Origin: Prevotella sp.
GTDB taxonomy: Bacteria > Bacteroidota > Bacteroidia > Bacteroidales > Dysgonomonadaceae
Direction of reading: 5' to 3'
DNA length: 5,107 bases
Assembly (NCBI GenBank): GCA_031263965.1
Contig: JAISES010000051.1
Coordinates: forward strand, 1-5,107
Positions 1-5,107 of this stretch are shown one piece after another. The first letter of the stretch is position 1. Each line of letters begins with the position of its first letter. A program made the position numbers and the translations under genes. Under the pieces are notes generated by a model. The model saw only the letters and a program-made list of their open reading frames with translations, did no database searches and was not told where the DNA came from.

Positions 1-3000
1 GTTGGGATAGCGGGTTGTCGTATACTAACAATGAGGCAAACTTTTTTAAACTCATAAGATACAACCCTGAAACTTCGGCAACAAAGTTAAAATCCGAATT
101 TATCAGTTCTCTTCACTACGACGATGGTTATGTCTATCTCGGGACTAAGCATGGCGGTATCAGCAGATTTAATACAAAAACAAAGGAAGTCGACCTCTTC
201 TTATATGAAAAGAGCTTGATCCCTTCTGTGACGAGCATGATATCGGATAGAAAAAATATATTTGCGGCTGTTTCCAACGATATTGTCGTTATCGACAAAA
301 AAACTAAAAAAATAAGGGGTAAACTATTAACTTCAAATTATATCTTCTGTTTGGCCTTCGACAAATATAACCGTATATGGGCTGCTACTGCAGATGGTCT
401 CGATTGTTTCCAACCGGATGGAAATAGTTATAAGAAGCTTTTGTCGGTAACTGCTTCGTCATCAAAACCTCTATCCACAAACCTTTTGCATAGTATATAT
501 TCGGATTTGGAAAAGAACGAATTGATAATTACTTCCGCATCGGGAATCAACAGGGTATTATTTAACAAAGCCGGCGATATTAAAGATATTGTCCATTATA
601 AATCCAAACAAGGGGAAAAAGGAAGCTTAAGTGGTGATTATCTCTGGCCGGTCGATAAAGAGAACGATTCTATATATTGGGTTGGCTCGCTGGGTAGCGG
701 GTTGAACAAAGTAATATTTAAAGACTCGAATGGTAATTATGACTACAAAGCCGAATATTATGGAGTAGAGTCCGGTGCGCCGTCAAATGATATAGAAAGT
801 GTGGAAATCGATAAATATGGGAATATATGGTGCGGGGGATATTCTCTTACCTATTTTAATCCGGGCTCTAAAAGGTTTAATACATTCGATATGAGCGACG
901 GCCTTCAAAGTTATATGTTCGGTACATCTTCTTCATGTAAAGATGCCGATGCTAATCTATATTTTGGCGGAGCCGAAGGAATGAATTATTTTACTCCGCA
1001 AAGTAATATCGACGAAGTCATTCCTCCCTCTGTTTCTTTTTCGAGAATGTATGTTGCCGGAAAACCGGTCGATTCCGATATTGAATACTCTTCGAATATA
1101 ACCCTGAAACACAATAACAATAACTTTTCTATAGATTTTTCGCCGTTGCTTTACAAGAAAGGGAAACATATCCGGTACCGGTACAAGCTAAACGGGTATG
1201 ATCAGGATTGGCGATATATCGAAATGGGAGAAGAGCTGAAAGTTTCTTATCATAAGGTTCCATATGGTAAATATACGCTGATCGTTAATTCGCGGGGATG
1301 GAAGGATTGGGATGAAGAGATCTCTGAAATCGGCATAACAATACTTCCTCCGTTTTGGCTATCGTGGTGGGCAGTCACAATATATTGCATTCTTTTTGTT
1401 ACGCTCGTTTATTTTATAAGCAGATCATTATTTAAATGGTTGCAAATGAAGCAGATCATTGCTATCCAGAAGAAACGGGAGGAGCAAAGTGAAGAAATCA
1501 TGCAAATGAAAATAAATTTCTTTACAGATGTTGCCCATGAATTCAGAACCCCTTTAACTCTGATAAATACCGGAGTTGCCGAAATAGAGGAATCGGACAC
1601 AGAGATGAAGGATGATAAGTTTTTCGGATTGATCAAGAAGAATAGCAATAAGCTACTGAAGCTTATCAATGAATTATTGGATTTTCACCGGTTTGACATT
1701 AATGGAATAAAACTGAATACGGCTTATGTGTCTGCAATAGATTATCTTAATCAGATATTCGAAGAATTCTCGGGTTGGGCGCATTTGAAAGGGATTAAAA
1801 TACAAACGCAAACTCCTCAGGAAGACATTAATTTATGGCTGGATGAGGAACATTTAAGCAAAGTGATCTCTAATATAATATCAAACAGTATAAAAAACTC
1901 GAAGCAAGAGGATGCTATAATAAATATATCCGTTTTGGCAGGTAATCTAAGAAAGACCGACACTTTTTTTAAAGAGTCATATTCATACATTGACAGCTTG
2001 TATGGAGATAAACATTTGATAGTTAAAGTTCGGGACAATGGATCCGGGATAGATTCACGATTTCTTTCTCTTATTTTCGAACGGTTTTTTCAGATAAATA
2101 ATCAATTGAACAAAGGCTCCGGTATTGGCTTGGCGCTAGTTAAATCTATAATGCGCATGCATCAGGGAGGGCTGATTATAAGCAGCGAATTGGGTAAAGG
2201 TACTGAGTTTGTTATAGGAATTCCGCTGGATGATTCTTACCTCAAGGATATAAATAAATCTGAAACGAGTAAATTCGACATGGAAAGGTATTTATATAAT
2301 ATTGCAGTTGAATATGAGGATCTGGATACCGGTAGAGGAGAAGTAAATGCTGTAAACAGCAATAAACCGACTCTGCTGTTGGCGGATGATAATAAGGAAA
2401 TACTGATGGTTCTCAAGTCGCTGTTGAAGAATGATTACAATATCCTTACAGCTCCCGATGGAGAAGAGGCCCTGCTGATATCCAATTCTCATTATCCTGA
2501 TCTTATTATTACAGATGTTATGATGCCGAAGATGGACGGTATTGAGCTATGTGCCAGATTGAAAAACAATTTGCAAACTTGCCTGATTCCGGTTGTAATG
2601 CTTACGGCAAAAGCTATGCCCGAAAACCAGATAGAAGGAATAGAAAGCGGAGCGGATGCGTATATTTCAAAACCTTTCGATCTGAGGGTTATAAAAGCAA
2701 CAGTAAAAAATTTACTGAGGAAGACAAAGCAAATACAAGAATTAAATAAAGATAATACCCATTTGCAACAAGGGATAAAACAGAAACTGAAAGATGAGGA
2801 AACCTATAATCTTTTTACACGGTTTGTCGATCTGGTTGAAAAAAATCTTTCAAATCCCGGTTTCTCTGTCGATTTCTTATGTTCGGAAATAGGCCTGAAC
2901 AGGACAAAATTATATAGTACAATAAAGGATATAACCGAAATGACCCTGGGACAGTACATCCTGAAATTGCGCCTGGATAGAGCCGCCAACCTTTTGAGCA

Positions 3001-3125
3001 CGACGAATAAAACAGTCACGGAAGTGGTTTTCAGCATAGGGATCGAAAGCCCGTCTTATTTCACCAAGGCATTCAAAGCTCAGTTTGGCATATCTCCTTC
3101 GGATTTTAAAAATAAACACAATTGA
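1..3125 (+). CDS. Hybrid two-component system (HTCS) sensor kinase/response regulator, 5'-truncated by the window edge
   Basis: One-protein signalling system that senses a glycan in the periplasm and regulates transcription. Residues are numbered from the TTG at 15. Seven propeller blades (Reg_prop type) lie at about 30-332, with blade motifs such as VYLGT (40-44), RIWAAT and NIWCGG. A Y_Y_Y domain spans about 361-443 and one membrane helix about 449-470. The kinase has an H-box HEFRTP with phospho-accepting H508, N-box N624, G1 box DNGSG (D674) and G2 box GSGIG (701-705). The receiver has acidic pair D791/D792, phospho-acceptor D834 in TDVMMPKMDG, T864 and K886. An AraC-type helix-turn-helix fills about 951-1034. 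All kinase and receiver key residues are present, so it should be active. Full HTCS proteins usually carry two propellers and a signal peptide. Here only one propeller plus the tail of an earlier blade is seen, and the frame is open back to position 3 (W-D-S-G-L before the TTG codon), so the TTG is almost certainly internal. The ligand cannot be read from sequence; the neighbouring glycosidase points to an oligosaccharide. Confidence 0.97.
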   Translation, partial: WDSGLSYTNNEANFFKLIRYNPETSATKLKSEFISSLHYDDGYVYLGTKHGGISRFNTKTKEVDLFLYEKSLIPSVTSMISDRKNIFAAVSNDIVVIDKKTKKIRGKLLTSNYIFCLAFDKYNRIWAATADGLDCFQPDGNSYKKLLSVTASSSKPLSTNLLHSIYSDLEKNELIITSASGINRVLFNKAGDIKDIVHYKSKQGEKGSLSGDYLWPVDKENDSIYWVGSLGSGLNKVIFKDSNGNYDYKAEYYGVESGAPSNDIESVEIDKYGNIWCGGYSLTYFNPGSKRFNTFDMSDGLQSYMFGTSSSCKDADANLYFGGAEGMNYFTPQSNIDEVIPPSVSFSRMYVAGKPVDSDIEYSSNITLKHNNNNFSIDFSPLLYKKGKHIRYRYKLNGYDQDWRYIEMGEELKVSYHKVPYGKYTLIVNSRGWKDWDEEISEIGITILPPFWLSWWAVTIYCILFVTLVYFISRSLFKWLQMKQIIAIQKKREEQSEEIMQMKINFFTDVAHEFRTPLTLINTGVAEIEESDTEMKDDKFFGLIKKNSNKLLKLINELLDFHRFDINGIKLNTAYVSAIDYLNQIFEEFSGWAHLKGIKIQTQTPQEDINLWLDEEHLSKVISNIISNSIKNSKQEDAIINISVLAGNLRKTDTFFKESYSYIDSLYGDKHLIVKVRDNGSGIDSRFLSLIFERFFQINNQLNKGSGIGLALVKSIMRMHQGGLIISSELGKGTEFVIGIPLDDSYLKDINKSETSKFDMERYLYNIAVEYEDLDTGRGEVNAVNSNKPTLLLADDNKEILMVLKSLLKNDYNILTAPDGEEALLISNSHYPDLIITDVMMPKMDGIELCARLKNNLQTCLIPVVMLTAKAMPENQIEGIESGADAYISKPFDLRVIKATVKNLLRKTKQIQELNKDNTHLQQGIKQKLKDEETYNLFTRFVDLVEKNLSNPGFSVDFLCSEIGLNRTKLYSTIKDITEMTLGQYILKLRLDRAANLLSTTNKTVTEVVFSIGIESPSYFTKAFKAQFGISPSDFKNKHN

Positions 3126-3140
3126 TAAATAATAATTGCT

Positions 3141-3194
3141 ATGAAGAAAATTCTCTTTTTTATCCTGATCTCTTTATCTATAAACCTTAATGCT
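3141..3194 (+). other. Sec signal peptide of the GH31 enzyme
   Basis: Residues 1-18 show a basic start (M-K-K), a hydrophobic core rich in I, L and F, and a small-residue cleavage context (L-N-A before Q19-Y20). No cysteine follows, which argues against a SusD-type surface lipoprotein and for a soluble periplasmic enzyme. The exact cleavage site is inferred. Confidence 0.85.
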
Positions 3195-4724
3195 CAATAT
3201 ATTTCAGATATCGACATATTGCCTGACGAAAAGTGGTGGGGCGGAGCGACAAAACAGGGTAGCCATATGCCCTACGGGATCAGCCCTGTCATTGACCTGC
3301 AATATGACAATTTCGACAACCAGACTTCACCCTTTTTAGTATCTAATAAGGGGCGTTATATTTGGAGCGATTCCCCTTTCACATACCGGTTTAAGGATAA
3401 TAATATACATATTATATCCTCTACCGGGCCGGTTAGAGTAAGCACAGCCGGAAACACGCTGAGGGAAACATATCTGGCTGCTTGCAAGGCTCATTTTAAC
3501 CCATCGGGGGAAATACCTCCTCACATTTTGTTCAAAAAGCCTCAGTATAATACATGGATAGAGCTTATGTATGATCAGAGCCAGGCCGGAGTGCTTGATT
3601 ATGCCAGGAATATCATAGCAAATGGAATGCCTGCCGGAATTTTGATGATAGATGACAACTGGCAAAAGTATTATGGTAATTTTGAATTTAAAAAAGAAAC
3701 TTTTCCCGAACCTGAAACTCTTATGAACGAGCTTCATGCTATGGGCTTTAAAGTCATGCTGTGGATATGCCCGTTTGTCAGCCCTGATAGCAGGGAGTTC
3801 CGTTATCTGAAAAGCAAAGGGTATTTAATTAAAAGGAAGGGATCCGGCGAGCCGGCATTGATCCGTTGGTGGAATGGATATAGTGCCTGTTATGACTTGA
3901 GCAACCCCCAGGCTTACAACTCTCTGCTTTCGACACTGAATAATTTCTCTAAAGAATATAATGTGGACGGATTCAAATTCGATGCAGGAGATGCGAAGAT
4001 GTATAACGAAGAGTATATTGATGTTTACGACGGGAAATCTTATGGAGTTTATCAGAGCGAACTTTGGGCAAAAATGGGATTGGAGTTTCCTTATAACGAA
4101 TACCGTGCCTGCTGGAAAATGGGAGGACAAGCTCTCGTACAGCGGTTACATGATAAAACTTATTCTTGGAGAGATATACGATTGTTGATCCCGGATATGC
4201 TTGCTGCCGGACTTTTAGGACATGCTTATACTTGCCCCGATATGATTGGCGGAGGAGAATACTCCAGTTTCTTAAATGTAGATTCCGATAGTTTCGATCA
4301 GCAATTAATTGTACGTTCTTGCCAGATACATGCAATGATGCCGATGATGCAATTCTCGGTAGCACCGTGGAGGATATTGGATAAGAAGCATTTGGATATC
4401 TGTGTCAAATTTGCGAAGCACCACGAAGCTTTAGGCGACTATATCCTTTCTTATGCAAAAATAGCATCCGAAACAGGTGAGCCGATAATGCGCCACATGG
4501 AATACTCTTTCCCCGGCGAAGGATTTGAAGAATGCAGGGATCAGTTTATGCTGGGCGATAAATATCTGGTTGCTCCTGTGGTGACAAAAGAAAACACCCG
4601 GAGCGTTAAGTTGCCAAAGGGGAAATGGCTCGACGATGAAGGTAAAACATACAAAGGAGGAAAAGAATATACCTTCATGGATATTCCGTTAGAGCGTTTG
4701 CCTTGGTTCGAGAAGATAAAGTGA
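3141..4724 (+). CDS. Secreted glycoside hydrolase family 31, MYORG-like (putative alpha-galactosidase)
   Basis: Predicted exported retaining alpha-glycosidase of 527 residues. A Sec signal peptide covers residues 1-18 (MKK, then a hydrophobic stretch ending LNA before Q19). There is no lipobox cysteine, so the protein is probably periplasmic. A short N-terminal beta domain (about 19-130) with WWGGA is followed by the GH31 barrel (about 131-445) and a C-terminal beta domain starting near GEPIMRHMEY (P448). Key sites are IDD (171-172) before YGNFEF, RWWNG (W243/W244), FKFDAGD with proposed nucleophile D281, R322, RLHD with proposed acid/base D338, and PDMIGGG (D367). Compared from memory with human MYORG, the spacing of W244, D281, R322 and D338 matches W426, D463, R504 and D520 exactly. 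MYORG has been characterised as an alpha-galactosidase, so galactosidase activity is the best inference, but alpha-glucosidase or another alpha-glycosidase is possible. The ATG at 3141 is chosen because it directly yields the signal peptide. It begins 15 bp after the HTCS stop, without a Shine-Dalgarno sequence, and is probably co-transcribed with it. Confidence 0.95.
   Translation: MKKILFFILISLSINLNAQYISDIDILPDEKWWGGATKQGSHMPYGISPVIDLQYDNFDNQTSPFLVSNKGRYIWSDSPFTYRFKDNNIHIISSTGPVRVSTAGNTLRETYLAACKAHFNPSGEIPPHILFKKPQYNTWIELMYDQSQAGVLDYARNIIANGMPAGILMIDDNWQKYYGNFEFKKETFPEPETLMNELHAMGFKVMLWICPFVSPDSREFRYLKSKGYLIKRKGSGEPALIRWWNGYSACYDLSNPQAYNSLLSTLNNFSKEYNVDGFKFDAGDAKMYNEEYIDVYDGKSYGVYQSELWAKMGLEFPYNEYRACWKMGGQALVQRLHDKTYSWRDIRLLIPDMLAAGLLGHAYTCPDMIGGGEYSSFLNVDSDSFDQQLIVRSCQIHAMMPMMQFSVAPWRILDKKHLDICVKFAKHHEALGDYILSYAKIASETGEPIMRHMEYSFPGEGFEECRDQFMLGDKYLVAPVVTKENTRSVKLPKGKWLDDEGKTYKGGKEYTFMDIPLERLPWFEKIK
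3395..3419 (+). repeat. Inverted repeat inside the GH31 coding sequence
   Basis: Arms GGAT-a-ATAATAT and ATATTAT-ATCC flank a central AC, giving 11 complementary pairs with one bulged base at 3399. It lies over about residues 85-93 of the glycosidase. The two-base loop means the innermost pairs would open in RNA. It may be a chance consequence of Asn/Ile codons (N-N-I-H-I-I). Confidence 0.35.
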
Positions 4725-4785
4725 TTATTCGCAGGTGATTATCTATTGATAATAAAATGTTATTTTAATCATAAATTCATTGAAA
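4725..4785 (+). other. Short AT-rich spacer between the GH31 and acetyltransferase genes
   Basis: The 61 bp spacer contains no clear Bacteroidetes sigma-70 -7 element (TAnnTTTG), no purine-rich ribosome binding site before the ATG at 4786, and no GC-rich hairpin followed by a T tract. The A/T-rich sequence just upstream of the ATG is normal for Bacteroidetes translation starts. Read-through transcription from the GH31 gene is therefore the simplest reading, but an atypical promoter cannot be excluded by eye. Confidence 0.6.
4748..4770 (+). repeat. Imperfect AT-rich inverted repeat in the spacer
   Basis: GAT(AA)TAAAAT, then GTT, then ATTTTAATC: 6 A/T pairs plus 3 outer pairs separated by a two-base bulge. 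The stem is weak and no T tract follows, so it is not a standard terminator. It could be a weak operator or mRNA hairpin, but chance in AT-rich DNA is equally likely. Confidence 0.3.
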
Positions 4786-5107
4786 ATGGAACAGAAAATA
4801 AAATCAGAACGCCTGGTCTCAATAGATGTTCTCAGAGGTTTCGATATGTTTTTTCTGGTAGGTGCCGGCGATATATTGCGCCGACTGGTTGGTACATTTG
4901 ATTCAGGTTTTGCTGAATCTGTGATGCATCAGCTTGAGCATGCAGATTGGGTTGGATTTACTGCATGGGATATAATCATGCCGCTGTTCCTTTTTACGTC
5001 AGGCTTATCCATGCCTTTATCTTTCGGGAAGCAGCGGTCGCAAGGATTGACAACATTGCAGTTACATAAGAAAGTTATTAAACGTTTCCTTATATTATTC
5101 TTTTTAG
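4786..5107 (+). CDS. HGSNAT/NagX-like (COG4299, DUF5009-type) membrane acetyltransferase, 3'-truncated by the window edge
   Basis: The frame from the ATG at 4786 stays open to the window end, giving 107 codons plus one base. The start shows the family opening RLVSIDVLRGFDMF (residues 9-22) inside the first predicted membrane segment. Next comes a periplasmic-side loop with EHADWVGFTAWD (51-62), then a second hydrophobic segment, IIMPLFLFTSGLSMP (63-77). A third begins near residue 100. This pattern matches heparan-alpha-glucosaminide N-acetyltransferase, in which a histidine in the equivalent H-A-x-W motif takes the acetyl group from cytosolic acetyl-CoA; here it is H52. Bacterial relatives include NagX, proposed as an inner-membrane protein of N-acetylglucosamine use, and Bacteroidetes DUF5009 proteins. 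The likely role is transfer of an acetyl group to a sugar amine, or transport; neither is proven. It lies 61 bp after the GH31 stop on the same strand, so it may share its operon. About three quarters or more of the protein is missing. Confidence 0.85.
   Translation, partial: MEQKIKSERLVSIDVLRGFDMFFLVGAGDILRRLVGTFDSGFAESVMHQLEHADWVGFTAWDIIMPLFLFTSGLSMPLSFGKQRSQGLTTLQLHKKVIKRFLILFFL

Noticed and set aside
297..312. Two runs of seven A residues, a possible slippage or frameshift site
   Set aside because: The frame stays open and the protein keeps its propeller pattern on both sides; the runs encode lysines in AT-rich DNA.
1172..1181. Perfect ten-base palindrome CCGGTACCGG in the HTCS gene
   Set aside because: It results from tandem CGG-TAC codons encoding R-Y-R-Y in the Y_Y_Y domain; no sign of a regulatory role inside the gene.
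2549..2749. Plus-strand 66-codon open frame within the receiver domain
   Set aside because: It overlaps the conserved receiver in another frame and its translation resembles no known protein.
3973..4365. Long minus-strand open frames (also 3336-3737 and 3825-4130) inside the GH31 gene
   Set aside because: They lie opposite a clearly conserved enzyme, have no recognisable domains or start signals, and look like antisense shadows.
4721..4742. Direct repeat GTGATTAT at 4721-4728 and 4735-4742
   Set aside because: Only eight bases, one copy overlapping the GH31 stop codon; no third copy or paired operator-like spacing, so likely chance.
4748..4785. Rho-independent terminator after the GH31 gene
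   Set aside because: The only hairpin is A/T-based, weak and bulged, and it is not followed by a run of T.

Overview
This window looks like a piece of a Bacteroidota (Bacteroidetes) chromosome. The basis is a hybrid two-component system (HTCS) regulator, an architecture typical of Bacteroidetes glycan-utilisation loci. Supporting points are AT-rich composition, no recognisable Shine-Dalgarno sequence before any start codon, and a secreted glycoside hydrolase next to the sensor. I cannot name a genus.

Layout: three genes, all on the + strand and tightly packed, with no gene-free stretch longer than 61 bp. (1) Positions 1-3125 hold the 3' portion of an HTCS. It has a seven-bladed sensor propeller, Y_Y_Y domain, membrane helix, histidine kinase, receiver and AraC-type DNA-binding domain. 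The reading frame is open to the left edge, so the true start and roughly one further propeller lie outside the window. (2) Positions 3141-4724, only 15 bp downstream, hold a complete exported family GH31 glycosidase. It most resembles the MYORG-type (alpha-galactosidase) branch, and both catalytic aspartates are in place. (3) Positions 4786-5107 hold the first 107 codons of a multi-pass membrane acetyltransferase of the HGSNAT/NagX/DUF5009 type, cut by the right edge. Its predicted catalytic histidine is visible.

Inferred working model: the HTCS binds an oligosaccharide in the periplasm and phosphorylates its own receiver. Its AraC domain then switches on glycan-degradation genes, probably including the two downstream. 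The GH31 enzyme removes an alpha-linked sugar in the periplasm. The membrane acetyltransferase may use cytosolic acetyl-CoA to acetylate an amino sugar on the periplasmic side. The pairing suggests a substrate with an alpha-linked hexose (galactose-like) and possibly a free-amine hexosamine, but the window contains no SusC/SusD pair and no other enzyme to fix the substrate.

I saw no tRNA, rRNA, CRISPR array, mobile element, riboswitch or convincing terminator. The other open frames on both strands overlap these genes and look like shadows.
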